Below are positions 35,430-43,947 of a stretch of 64,000 nt of DNA, piece by piece. Source of the stretch: Flavobacterium sp. SM15 (GTDB lineage: Bacteria; Bacteroidota; Bacteroidia; Flavobacteriales; Flavobacteriaceae). The position numbers and the translations under genes are program-made. How positions within the stretch are numbered: position 1 is the stretch's first letter; the number at the start of each line of letters is the position of its first letter. The notes beneath the pieces were generated by a model. That model saw nothing but the letters and a program-made list of their open reading frames with translations, searched no databases and was not told where the DNA came from. The stretch spans positions 540,844 to 604,843 of the forward strand of contig NZ_JAKLTO010000001.1 in NCBI RefSeq assembly GCF_022012335.1. The letters run 5' to 3'.

Positions 35430-35437
35430 CAAATATA
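35430..35437 (-). promoter_or_regulatory. Candidate -7 box
   Basis: Minus-strand TATATTTG fits TAnnTTTG, 23 bases upstream of the T9SS propeller gene. Confidence 0.45.
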
Positions 35438-35514
35438 TTTTTAATAATTTATGAGTAGTGTTAAAAATTGCAATACTGAGGTAATAAAACAAATAAGAAT
35501 CAGATTGTTAAATT

Positions 35515-35543
35515 AAAAAAGCTGCCTTTTCAGACAGCTTTTC
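35515..35543 (-). terminator. Intrinsic terminator after the M1 peptidase
   Basis: Minus-strand stem AAAAGCTG/CAGCTTTT with a 10-base loop, then more T, directly downstream of the stop at 35547. Confidence 0.7.
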
Positions 35544-35546
35544 GTT

Positions 35547-37427
35547 TTATTTTTTGTAGATATTATTGGTTTTATCGACATCGGCCATGAGTTCACTTGG
35601 ATCGATCACGATGGTTTTGATTGCTCCTTTTTCTTTGTTTACGATGAAATCAAAAGCAGGGTAGGCCCAATCCCAACCTTCTAAAACGGTCCTTTTTACA
35701 TTCGAAAACGGATTGTCTTTGTTCCAACGCATCAAAGTTTGCGGAATGTAGAAACTTTCTTGAGTTCCGTCTTGGTAAGTTACCATAATATCCAGCGGCA
35801 TAGGCATTCTTCCGATGCGCTCTAATGTAACTTTTGTGGTTTTTCCGTTTTCTTCGATTGTTTTAATACCATAATCGATGGTATTGGTGGTTTTGGTCCA
35901 TTCGGTTAAATACCAGTCCAGATTGGCTCCCGATACTTTTTCAGCCGTGTGTTTAATATCGTTTGGCGTCGGATGGGTAAATTTATAATCGGAATAATAG
36001 CGTTTTAGTGTTTTTAAGAGGTTTTCTCTTCCAATAAGATATTCCAGTTGTGACAAGAAAATATTTCCTTTTCTGTAGGCTTGTATGCTGTAAGGAAGGT
36101 TTTCGTCGTAACGGTCGGCATGTGTAGTTTGTGGTTGTTCTTTGCCTGATTTTACAAGGTAATAATACCCATTATAGGAATCTCCTTGAGGGTTGTCAAC
36201 TTTTTTGTCGGCAATTTCATTTAAGCCGTAATTCTCCAGCCAGCTCGTAAAGCCTTCGTCCATCCAGCTGTGTTTGGTTTCATTGCTAGCCAGTACATGC
36301 TGAAACCAAGAGTGCGCCATTTCGTGAGCGGTCACGCCTAATAATCCTTCGAAAGTGCCCTCGCCTAAAATCAAGGTACACATGGCATATTCCATTCCTC
36401 CATCACCCCCTTGAATCACAGAATACTGATCGTACGGGTATTTTCCAACAGTTTGGTTGTAAATCTGCATTAACTGTACGGTTTTTGGCTGTAACTTTTT
36501 CCAGTTTTCAATAATGGCCGGATTGTTTTTGTACAGAAAATGAACCGTGGCCCCACCGGGAACTTGTGCAGTATCATGCAGGTAGTTTTTATCGGCTGCC
36601 CAAGTGAAATCATGCACGTTTGGTGCTAAAAAATGCCAAGTAAGCGTTTTGGTTTTCTTAGGATATTTCACCGAAACGCCCGCGTCTTGGTATCCGTGTC
36701 CGATTTCGTTTTTGTTCTGTAAATAACCACTTCCGCCTAAAACGTAGTTTTTATCAATAGTGATTTTCACATCGAAATTACCCCAAACCCCATGAAATTC
36801 GCGGGCAATATAAGGGTCAGCCTGCCAACCCTCAAAGTCGTATTCCGCCATTTTCGGGTACCATTGTGCCATGGAAAGTTCTACACCTTCTTTGTTGTTG
36901 CGTCCTGAACGTCTGATTTGTACCGGAACCTGTCCGTCAAAATCCAAAGAAAAGGTTGTGGAAGTGTGAGGAAGCAACGGTTTACTTAGCGTCACTTCTA
37001 ATATGGTTCCGACCACTTTATTAGTAAGCAAAGCACCGTCTTGTTTCAGATTGGAGATTTTTAAATATCCGATTTCATTTGGTTTTAAGGCCGCGATTCG
37101 ACTTTCCTTTACTTCCTTGTCGCCAACTTTTGTTTTGGTAACCATACGACCGTCAGGATCTTTGATTGCTTTCAAACGGGCATCCATAGCGCTGTTTGGT
37201 TGAAACGCGTTGTTAAATAAATGATAGTACACGCGGTGTAAAGTGTCGGGAGAATTATTGGTATACACCAAAGTCTGTTTCCCTTTGTACTGATAATTTT
37301 TTACGTCCATGGAAACTTCCATTTTGTAATCGGCATGTTGTTGCCAATAGCCTGGATTTGGGTTTTTCTGTGCCATCACCCCGAATGAGGCCAGCAACAA
37401 AAGCAAAAAGTTTTTTCTCATTTTCAT
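35547..37427 (-). CDS. M1 family metallopeptidase (aminopeptidase N-like)
   Basis: A signal peptide (residues 1-19, ending VMAQ) is followed by a beta-saddle N-domain and the catalytic domain. The zinc motif is HEMAH at about residues 367-371, with downstream Glu in DEGFTSWLENYG (about 388), giving HExxH-x18-E. The exopeptidase motif GxMEN appears as GGMEYAMCT, as in many Bacteroidota members. It is probably periplasmic or outer-membrane-associated and releases N-terminal residues. Length 626 is typical. It follows the S8 protease gene on the same strand with a terminator between. Confidence 0.9.
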   Translation of the reverse strand: MKMRKNFLLLLLASFGVMAQKNPNPGYWQQHADYKMEVSMDVKNYQYKGKQTLVYTNNSPDTLHRVYYHLFNNAFQPNSAMDARLKAIKDPDGRMVTKTKVGDKEVKESRIAALKPNEIGYLKISNLKQDGALLTNKVVGTILEVTLSKPLLPHTSTTFSLDFDGQVPVQIRRSGRNNKEGVELSMAQWYPKMAEYDFEGWQADPYIAREFHGVWGNFDVKITIDKNYVLGGSGYLQNKNEIGHGYQDAGVSVKYPKKTKTLTWHFLAPNVHDFTWAADKNYLHDTAQVPGGATVHFLYKNNPAIIENWKKLQPKTVQLMQIYNQTVGKYPYDQYSVIQGGDGGMEYAMCTLILGEGTFEGLLGVTAHEMAHSWFQHVLASNETKHSWMDEGFTSWLENYGLNEIADKKVDNPQGDSYNGYYYLVKSGKEQPQTTHADRYDENLPYSIQAYRKGNIFLSQLEYLIGRENLLKTLKRYYSDYKFTHPTPNDIKHTAEKVSGANLDWYLTEWTKTTNTIDYGIKTIEENGKTTKVTLERIGRMPMPLDIMVTYQDGTQESFYIPQTLMRWNKDNPFSNVKRTVLEGWDWAYPAFDFIVNKEKGAIKTIVIDPSELMADVDKTNNIYKK

Positions 37428-37436
37428 TCAAATAAA

Positions 37437-37461
37437 AAGGAAGGGAAAAACTCCCTTCCGA
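37437..37461 (-). terminator. Intrinsic terminator after the S8 protease
   Basis: Perfect 8-bp stem GGAAGGGA/TCCCTTCC (37439-37446 with 37452-37459), 5-base loop, followed on minus by five T. Confidence 0.8.
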
Positions 37462-37484
37462 ATTACACTATGTACCAAAGGTAC

Positions 37485-39086
37485 TTATTTTTTTGCCATT
37501 TTCTCAGCCATTAACAAAGCATTAAATGCATTCACGATTTTTCCGGATTTGGAAACTTCGCTGAACGACTTTACTTCTTTAGTTTCTCCAACCACTATTT
37601 TTTGCGTTAGTGCAGAGCCCGAATCCATAATGATTTGTTTTACCTGAGCCGCTGTAAGGCTTGGGTAATACGAACGGATTAAAGCTGCAACACCCGCCAC
37701 GTTTGGCGAAGCCATTGAAGTTCCTTGCAAGTACGAATAAGTATTGCTTGGTGTGGTGGCATAGATTTTTTCCCCTGGAGCAAAAATATCCACACTGGTT
37801 TTTCCGTAATTTGAGAAATCGGCCACCATATCTGAACCGTAATTTGGAGTTATGGCACCAATAATCAGAACATTGTTTGAAATTTCGGGTTGCCCATCGT
37901 AGGAATCGGTTGGGTATTTGTTGATTGTATCTAGATCATACGATTCGTTACCGGCAGCAAAAATTACCAACACATCTTTAGAAGCCGCATATTTAATGGC
38001 ATCGTGTACCCAATCTCTGTGAGTAGAGTAGTACTTTCCGAAACTTCCGTTGATTACTTTGGCTCCGTTGTCTACGGCATAGCGAATACCTAAAGCAATA
38101 TCTTTATCGTACTCATCCCCATTGGGAACCGCGCGTACCGCCATGATTTTTACGTTGTTGCTTGCCACACCGTCACCGCCTTTATTATTTCCGCGTGTTT
38201 GAGCAATAATACCTGCCACATGGGTTCCGTGTTTGGCTCCTTTTTTCTCTGGACCGATCACATTGTTGTTCCCGTATTTTGTATCGCTAAGGTTTTCCGG
38301 GTTGTCTCCAACCGCTTTTCTTCCGTCAAACTGTAGGTTCAAATGGTAGTTCAGTTGATCGTAAATATGATCTTTGAATTCAATAATTTCTTTATCGAAT
38401 TCTTCTCTTGAAGTTTCGGCTAAAATCTGCATCATCATCCCTTTGTACTGAAGAAGGGTCGGGTCTGTAGTTTCCAGTTTCTTAACATCATCAAGAGTAT
38501 AGTTTTTCTTATTGAGTTTTTCAGCAACTGTTTTGTCTCCGGTCATGATGAAGTCCACCTGCATTTTTCCCTGATTGGCTTCCTGAAGGTCTTTTTCGTA
38601 ATCTGCTTTAGCGCGGCGGTACGTTTCCGAACCGTCATCGACTTTCTTTAAGATACGCACATATTCCATGTTTTCATTGTCGGAATTGCCCAGGAAATTC
38701 CAACCATGAATATCGTCAATATATCCGTTGTTATCGTCGTCTTTTCCGTTTGCTGCAATTTCTTTAGGATTGCTCCAGATGGCCGGTTTCAGGTCTTCAT
38801 GGTCGATATCGATTCCCGAATCTACTACGGCTACAATTACTTTGGTGCTTTTTTTTCCTTTGAGCAATTCTGCGTATGCTTTGTCAACACTCATTCCTGG
38901 AATAGTATCTTTTACTAAATCAAGGTGGCTCCAGCGTTTAAGGTCTTTTTCGGCAATTTTCCCAACCTTTACAGGCATTTTGTCGATGTTTTCGACAGGG
39001 GTGGAAACCATGGTTTGGGTAGTTCCGCAGCTGACCAAAGCCAGGGCAAGTGCCGCGCAGAGGTAATAAGGTTTTAATACATTCAT
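37485..39086 (-). CDS. S8 family serine protease (subtilase), lipoprotein-like
   Basis: Start MNVLKPYYLCAALALALVSC gives a lipobox with Cys20. Catalytic residues are Asp89 (VAVVDSGIDIDHED), His286 (KHGTHVAGI) and Ser in LQGTSMASPNVAG (near 464), with oxyanion Asn in FAAGNESYD. About 197 residues separate Asp and His, against about 32 in subtilisin; the extra part is charged and helical. It has no T9SS tail, so a periplasmic or outer-membrane location is likely. Substrate unknown. It ends at a strong terminator; the gap upstream contains no -7 box I am sure of. Confidence 0.92.
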   Translation of the reverse strand: MNVLKPYYLCAALALALVSCGTTQTMVSTPVENIDKMPVKVGKIAEKDLKRWSHLDLVKDTIPGMSVDKAYAELLKGKKSTKVIVAVVDSGIDIDHEDLKPAIWSNPKEIAANGKDDDNNGYIDDIHGWNFLGNSDNENMEYVRILKKVDDGSETYRRAKADYEKDLQEANQGKMQVDFIMTGDKTVAEKLNKKNYTLDDVKKLETTDPTLLQYKGMMMQILAETSREEFDKEIIEFKDHIYDQLNYHLNLQFDGRKAVGDNPENLSDTKYGNNNVIGPEKKGAKHGTHVAGIIAQTRGNNKGGDGVASNNVKIMAVRAVPNGDEYDKDIALGIRYAVDNGAKVINGSFGKYYSTHRDWVHDAIKYAASKDVLVIFAAGNESYDLDTINKYPTDSYDGQPEISNNVLIIGAITPNYGSDMVADFSNYGKTSVDIFAPGEKIYATTPSNTYSYLQGTSMASPNVAGVAALIRSYYPSLTAAQVKQIIMDSGSALTQKIVVGETKEVKSFSEVSKSGKIVNAFNALLMAEKMAKK

Positions 39087-39222
39087 AGTCGTTTCTCTTT
39101 GTTTGAATAGAATAGGTCGAACAAGTTTTAATTTGTTACAAAACTGTACCGCTCATTTTCATTGATTGAATACCAAAGTAAGGTTTTCATTGAAAACAAA
39201 CAAGTAAAAAAAATGAGCCTCT

Positions 39223-39288
39223 TTATATGAAAAGAAAGCTCACTGCTTTAATTGCCAAGGTAACCAGATATAAAACAACCTTAATCAT
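39223..39288 (-). CDS. Possible small hydrophobic peptide (21 residues)
   Basis: The minus strand from ATG at 39288 reads MIKVVLYLVTLAIKAVSFLFI then stop: a single membrane-helix-like peptide in the 240-base gap between the marR gene and the S8 protease gene. Such short reading frames arise by chance, so this is only a candidate. No homologue is recognised. Confidence 0.25.
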   Translation of the reverse strand: MIKVVLYLVTLAIKAVSFLFI

Positions 39289-39327
39289 AATGTTCGTTTT
39301 TTGATTGATGATTTTTGACTGATGATG

Positions 39328-39756
39328 CTATTTACAATTTTGTATTATTTTCTGCAGAACCTTATCGGCAATTTCCAAATCGGTTGCGTTGATTCCTTTT
39401 AATGCCTTGTCGCGGTTTTGCAGTACAATTTCCTGAACGTTTTTTATAATTTCCTCACCTTCTTTAGTAACGTGCAGGATGAACTTTCTACGGTCTTCCG
39501 GATTGATTTCTTTCTGGAGGTATTTTGCCTTTATCAGCAAATCAATAATCCGGGTTACCGAAGCATTGTCCTTAAAGACCAAATCACTCAATTCGTGTTG
39601 GGTAATATTTGGGTTTTCAAGGATGCATTTAATTACGAGCCACTGGTCTATGGTAATTTTAAAACCGTGTTCGCGCAATTTCTTCTGGGCATACATTCGG
39701 TACAAACGAATACTGTGATCGATGTTGTAAAAAATGATGTTATTTAATTTTTCCAC
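39328..39756 (-). CDS. MarR family transcriptional regulator
   Basis: A 142-residue winged-helix protein. Recognition region ITQHELSDLVFKDNASVTRIIDLLIKAKYLQKE and wing NPEDRRKFILHVTKEG are textbook MarR features. The family usually represses transport or stress genes and responds to small phenolic ligands. No obvious target gene is divergent from it; the next gene (MBL fold) is on the same strand. It has its own -7 box. Confidence 0.9.
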   Translation of the reverse strand: MEKLNNIIFYNIDHSIRLYRMYAQKKLREHGFKITIDQWLVIKCILENPNITQHELSDLVFKDNASVTRIIDLLIKAKYLQKEINPEDRRKFILHVTKEGEEIIKNVQEIVLQNRDKALKGINATDLEIADKVLQKIIQNCK

Positions 39757-39772
39757 AGGCGAAATCTTTACT

Positions 39773-39780
39773 CAAAAGTA
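39773..39780 (-). promoter_or_regulatory. Candidate -7 box for marR
   Basis: Minus-strand TACTTTTG fits TAnnTTTG, 16 bases upstream of the marR start. Confidence 0.4.
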
Positions 39781-39830
39781 CTAATGATTTTGAAATAATT
39801 GACATATCAAACAAAAATTAATATAAAATT

Positions 39831-39864
39831 AACAGCTTTCTGCTTAAGGTGTTAGAAAGCTGTT
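39831..39864 (-). terminator. Intrinsic terminator after the MBL-fold gene
   Basis: Perfect 11-bp stem AACAGCTTTCT/AGAAAGCTGTT with a 12-base loop, then T-rich sequence on minus, directly downstream of the stop at 39873. Confidence 0.7.
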
Positions 39865-39872
39865 AAAGTTAT

Positions 39873-40730
39873 TTAAAGAATATCTTCACAACGGAATACC
39901 TCTTTTAAACGAACTCCTTTTTCGGTTGGTTCCACGGTGATTATTTGATTATGTGCATCGTGTTCCAACCATAAATAGTAGTTGTTTTGGGCAGCCGTAT
40001 TCAGGAATTTTGTTTTTTCGGGCATTGTCAGGAGCGGACGGGTGTCGTATCCCATCACATAAGGAATCGGAACATGTCCGGCGGTGGCTAACAAATCGGC
40101 ACAAAAAACAATGGTTTTTCCGTTGTAATTGATGTGCGGGATCATTTGTTTTTCGGTGTGTCCGTCCACATAAAAGATGTCAAAATCTAATTCTTTGGAA
40201 GTGCCAAAATCAGCATCAGGACGATTGATGAACTTGAGTTGCCCGCTTTCCTGCATCGGTAAAATATTTTCGGAAAGGAACGAGGCTTTTTCACGAGGAT
40301 TTGGTTGGGTTGCCCATTCCCAATGGTTCTCATTACTCCAAAAAGTTGCGTTTTTGAAGGCCACTTCATAACCGGTTTTGTCTTTGTTCCAGTTCACGCT
40401 TCCTCCGCAATGGTCAAAATGCAGGTGCGTCATGAACACATCGGTCACATCATCGCGGTGAAAACCATATTTTGCCAAGGATTTGTCTAAGGTAAGATCG
40501 CCCCAAAGCGAGTAATACCCGAAAAATTTCTCAGATTGCTTGTTTCCCATGCCTGTATCGATTAAAATTAACCGGTTGCCGTCTTCAATCAGCATGCAGC
40601 GGGCCGCGATGTCAATTAGATTATTGTTGTCGGCCGGATTGGTTTTGTTCCAGATGGTTTTTGGGACCACACCGAACATGGCGCCGCCGTCCAATTTGAA
40701 ATTTCCGGCTTCTATAGGGTAAATTTTCAT
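39873..40730 (-). CDS. MBL-fold metallohydrolase
   Basis: A 285-residue metallo-beta-lactamase fold protein with HxHxDH as MTHLHFDHCGG (about residues 98-108) and later His residues in VDGHTEKQMIPHI and WLEHDAH, completing a two-metal site. DGNRLILIDTGMGNKQ precedes the motif. This belongs to the lactonase/hydrolase branch; substrate cannot be told from sequence. No signal peptide, so cytoplasmic. Divergent from the suf operon. Confidence 0.88.
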   Translation of the reverse strand: MKIYPIEAGNFKLDGGAMFGVVPKTIWNKTNPADNNNLIDIAARCMLIEDGNRLILIDTGMGNKQSEKFFGYYSLWGDLTLDKSLAKYGFHRDDVTDVFMTHLHFDHCGGSVNWNKDKTGYEVAFKNATFWSNENHWEWATQPNPREKASFLSENILPMQESGQLKFINRPDADFGTSKELDFDIFYVDGHTEKQMIPHINYNGKTIVFCADLLATAGHVPIPYVMGYDTRPLLTMPEKTKFLNTAAQNNYYLWLEHDAHNQIITVEPTEKGVRLKEVFRCEDIL

Positions 40731-40867
40731 GGTTTCTGCTTAAAAAATTGTGATTGCAAAGTAAGAAATCTTGAGGGAATTCGCAATTTAAATCCCTTGA
40801 TAAGAAAAGACTATGACTGAATAAGTTATAAAAATGTTAGTAGTTAGGTAATAATGGTTTTATGTAA

Positions 40868-40875
40868 TATCTTTG
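40868..40875 (+). promoter_or_regulatory. Candidate -7 box for the suf operon
   Basis: TATCTTTG fits TAnnTTTG, 31 bases before the first suf gene. Confidence 0.5.
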
Positions 40876-40906
40876 CACTAAATTAGAATTAATCTGTTTT
40901 AACGTT

Positions 40907-41236
40907 ATGATTAAAGTTTCAGAAAGCGCAAAAAAGCGCATCGCACTTTTAATGGAGGATGACGGGTTCAGCACAGCGACGGATTACGTTCGCGTAGGCG
41001 TAAAAAGCGGTGGCTGTTCCGGCTTGTCGTATGATTTAAAGTTTGACAAAGCTTTAGGAGAAGATGATAAAGTGTTCGAAGACAACGATATAAAAATTGC
41101 CGTGGATAAGAAAAGTTTCTTTTACCTAGTGGGAACCACCTTAGAATATTCCGGAGGATTGAACGGAAAAGGATTCGTGTTTAACAATCCGAATGCACAG
41201 AGAACTTGCGGATGCGGGGAAAGCTTTTCCTTATAA
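40907..41236 (+). CDS. A-type iron-sulfur carrier (SufA/IscA family)
   Basis: Carries and delivers Fe-S clusters. The three conserved Cys are in GGCSGLSYDL (Cys37) and RTCGCGESF (Cys101 and Cys103), exactly the A-type pattern. Length 109 is normal. It begins the suf operon: sufB starts 16 bases after its stop. Confidence 0.94.
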   Translation: MIKVSESAKKRIALLMEDDGFSTATDYVRVGVKSGGCSGLSYDLKFDKALGEDDKVFEDNDIKIAVDKKSFFYLVGTTLEYSGGLNGKGFVFNNPNAQRTCGCGESFSL

Positions 41237-41252
41237 TTTTTAAATTTTAAAA

Positions 41253-42701
41253 ATGTCAAAATACACAGAAGACGACTTAAAGGTCGAACTCGAAAATAAA
41301 GAATACGAATACGGTTTTTACACCGACATCGAATCGGAAACGTTTCCTGCGGGACTGAACGAAGATATTGTTCGTGCCATTTCCAAAAAGAAAAACGAGC
41401 CGGAATGGATGACCGAATGGCGTTTGGAAGCCTTCCGCGCCTGGACCGAAATGGAAGAACCAAACTGGGCGAACGTACACTACGAAAAACCCGATTTTCA
41501 GGCCATTTCCTATTATTCGGCACCGAAGAAAAAAGACAAATACGAAAGTTTGGATGAGGTCGATCCGGAATTACTGGAAACCTTCAAAAAATTAGGTATC
41601 TCGATTGATGAGCAAAAGAAACTGGCAGGCGTTGCGGTAGATATCGTAATGGACTCGGTTTCGGTTGCGACTACGTTCAAAAAGACGTTGGCAGAAAAAG
41701 GGATCATTTTCTGTTCGATTTCCGAAGCGATTCAGGAACATCCGGAATTGGTTCAGAAATACATCGGAAGTGTTGTCCCTCAAAAAGATAATTTTTACGC
41801 AGCGCTAAATTCGGCGGTTTTCTCCGACGGATCATTTTGTTATATTCCAAAAGGCGTTCGTTGCCCGATGGAATTGTCTACGTATTTCCGTATCAATCAA
41901 GGAGGAACCGGACAGTTTGAAAGAACGCTTGTGATTGCCGATGAAGGAAGTTATGTTTCGTATTTGGAAGGTTGTACCGCGCCAAGCCGTGATGAAAACC
42001 AATTGCACGCAGCCGTTGTTGAGCTAATCGCTTTAGACAATGCCGAAATCAAATATTCGACCGTACAAAACTGGTACCCAGGAAATAAAGAAGGTAAAGG
42101 AGGGGTTTTTAACTTTGTGACCAAAAGAGGTTTGTGTGAGAAAAACGCAAAAATTTCCTGGACACAAGTAGAAACCGGTTCTGCCGTAACCTGGAAATAT
42201 CCATCATGTGTGTTGAAAGGCGACAACTCGATTGGAGAATTCTACTCGATTGCCGTAACCAACAATTTTCAACAAGCCGATACCGGAACCAAAATGATCC
42301 ACTTGGGTAAAAACACCAAATCAACCATTATTTCCAAAGGGATTTCTGCCGGAAAATCGCAAAACAGTTACCGTGGTTTGGTTCAGATTTCCTCCAGAGC
42401 CGAAAACGCACGTAACTTCTCGCAATGTGACTCGTTGTTAATGGGGAACAATTGTGGGGCGCACACCTTTCCGTACATCGAATCTAAAAATACAACCGCA
42501 AAAATCGAGCACGAGGCAACCACTTCCAAAATTGGGGAAGATCAGGTGTTCTATTGCAACCAACGCGGGATCCCAACCGAAAAAGCCATTGCGCTTATCG
42601 TAAACGGATTCAGTAAAGACGTACTAAACAAGTTGCCAATGGAATTTGCTGTGGAAGCGCAGAAATTGTTGGAGATTTCCTTAGAAGGATCGGTGGGATA
42701 A
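41253..42701 (+). CDS. sufB: Fe-S cluster assembly scaffold SufB
   Basis: Scaffold subunit of the SufBCD complex on which clusters are built. The 482-residue protein has the SufB core with [51 protein letters not shown] and [22 protein letters not shown], all hallmark SufB segments. Its stop overlaps the next start by one base (TAATG), so translation is coupled to the flavodoxin-like gene. Confidence 0.97.
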   Translation: MSKYTEDDLKVELENKEYEYGFYTDIESETFPAGLNEDIVRAISKKKNEPEWMTEWRLEAFRAWTEMEEPNWANVHYEKPDFQAISYYSAPKKKDKYESLDEVDPELLETFKKLGISIDEQKKLAGVAVDIVMDSVSVATTFKKTLAEKGIIFCSISEAIQEHPELVQKYIGSVVPQKDNFYAALNSAVFSDGSFCYIPKGVRCPMELSTYFRINQGGTGQFERTLVIADEGSYVSYLEGCTAPSRDENQLHAAVVELIALDNAEIKYSTVQNWYPGNKEGKGGVFNFVTKRGLCEKNAKISWTQVETGSAVTWKYPSCVLKGDNSIGEFYSIAVTNNFQQADTGTKMIHLGKNTKSTIISKGISAGKSQNSYRGLVQISSRAENARNFSQCDSLLMGNNCGAHTFPYIESKNTTAKIEHEATTSKIGEDQVFYCNQRGIPTEKAIALIVNGFSKDVLNKLPMEFAVEAQKLLEISLEGSVG

Positions 42702-43192
42702 TGGGAAATACGGTAATTATTGTCGGCTCTTCACGTAAAAACGGAAACACCACAAGAATCGCTGAGGCAGTAGCTTTGCAATTCGGGATGGATCTTGTGA
42801 ATTTAAGTGACCATAATTTCTCGTATTACGATTACAACAGTAGCAATATTGAAGATGATTTTCTTCCACTAATCAAAGGGATTATTGAAAAATACGACAC
42901 TTTGATTTTTGCCACACCGGTGTACTGGTACAGCATGAGCGGGGTGATGAAAGTGTTTTTTGACCGTTTTTCCGATTTGATACGCATCGAAAAGGAGTGG
43001 GGCAGGAAACTAAGAGGAAAAAAAATGGCGGTGCTTTCGAATTCCCACGATTTTGAAAACGAATTGGATTACGATTTTTACCTGCCGTTTCGAAAATCGG
43101 CCGAGTATTTAGGAATGGATTATCTGGGAAACAAGCATTTTAACGCCGATGTTCCCGAAGAAACACAAAATATAGAATTAGCTTTTTTATAA
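42701..43192 (+). CDS. Flavodoxin-like NAD(P)H-dependent oxidoreductase inside the suf operon
   Basis: A 163-residue flavodoxin-fold protein. VGSSRKNGNTTRIAE near the N-terminus is the FMN phosphate loop, and FATPVYWYSMSGVMKVFFDR is the second flavin-binding segment of the FMN_red/NADPH-dependent reductase family. It is coupled to sufB by a one-base overlap and followed by sufC after 11 bases, so it is co-expressed with the SUF scaffold. A role in supplying electrons or handling iron for cluster assembly is inferred from position only. Confidence 0.85.
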   Translation: MGNTVIIVGSSRKNGNTTRIAEAVALQFGMDLVNLSDHNFSYYDYNSSNIEDDFLPLIKGIIEKYDTLIFATPVYWYSMSGVMKVFFDRFSDLIRIEKEWGRKLRGKKMAVLSNSHDFENELDYDFYLPFRKSAEYLGMDYLGNKHFNADVPEETQNIELAFL

Positions 43193-43203
43193 AATAAAAG
43201 ACA

Positions 43204-43944
43204 ATGTTATCAATTAAAAACTTACACGCTTCCGTTGAAGACAAAGAAATATTAAGAGGAATCAACCTTGAGGTAAAAGCAGGAGAAGTTCACGCGATCA
43301 TGGGACCGAACGGTGCCGGAAAGTCTACGCTTTCTTCTATTATTGCAGGAAATGAATCGTATGAAGTAACCGATGGGGAAATCATCTTAGACGGAGAAGA
43401 CATCTCGGAATTGGCTCCGGAAGAAAGAGCGCACAAAGGTGTATTCTTATCGTTTCAGTATCCAGTGGAAATCCCAGGGGTTTCGGTAACGAACTTTATG
43501 AAAACGGCCCTTAACGAAAGCCGTAAAGCAAGAGGAGAAGAGGAAATGCCAGCGAACGAAATGCTGAAACTAATCCGCGAAAAATCGGAACTATTGGAAA
43601 TCGACCGTAAATTCTTGTCGCGTTCTTTAAACGAAGGATTTTCCGGAGGAGAGAAGAAACGTAACGAAATCTTCCAGATGGCGATGCTCAACCCGAAATT
43701 GGCGATTTTAGATGAGACTGATTCCGGTTTGGATATCGATGCACTTCGAATCGTTGCTAATGGGGTAAATAAATTAAAAAGTCAAGACAACGCGGTGGTG
43801 GTTATTACCCACTATCAACGTTTATTAGATTATATTGTTCCGGATTTTGTACACGTTTTAATGGATGGAAAAATCATCAGATCGGGTGGAAAAGAATTGG
43901 CGCTTGAGTTAGAGGAAAAAGGATACGACTGGTTAAAAAGCTAA
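43204..43944 (+). CDS. sufC: SufC ATPase
   Basis: ABC-type ATPase of the SufBCD scaffold. Walker A GPNGAGKST, signature LNEGFSGGEKKRNEI and Walker B LAILDETDSGLDIDALRIV are intact; the DETDSGLD variant is typical of SufC. Length 246 is normal. It lies between the flavodoxin-like gene and sufD, 3 bases from the latter. Confidence 0.97.
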   Translation: MLSIKNLHASVEDKEILRGINLEVKAGEVHAIMGPNGAGKSTLSSIIAGNESYEVTDGEIILDGEDISELAPEERAHKGVFLSFQYPVEIPGVSVTNFMKTALNESRKARGEEEMPANEMLKLIREKSELLEIDRKFLSRSLNEGFSGGEKKRNEIFQMAMLNPKLAILDETDSGLDIDALRIVANGVNKLKSQDNAVVVITHYQRLLDYIVPDFVHVLMDGKIIRSGGKELALELEEKGYDWLKS

Positions 43945-43947
43945 ACA

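Noticed and set aside
39418..39747. 109-residue open frame antisense to marR
   Set aside because: Shadow of the MarR gene; no motif, and hydrophobic-aromatic composition typical of antisense frames.
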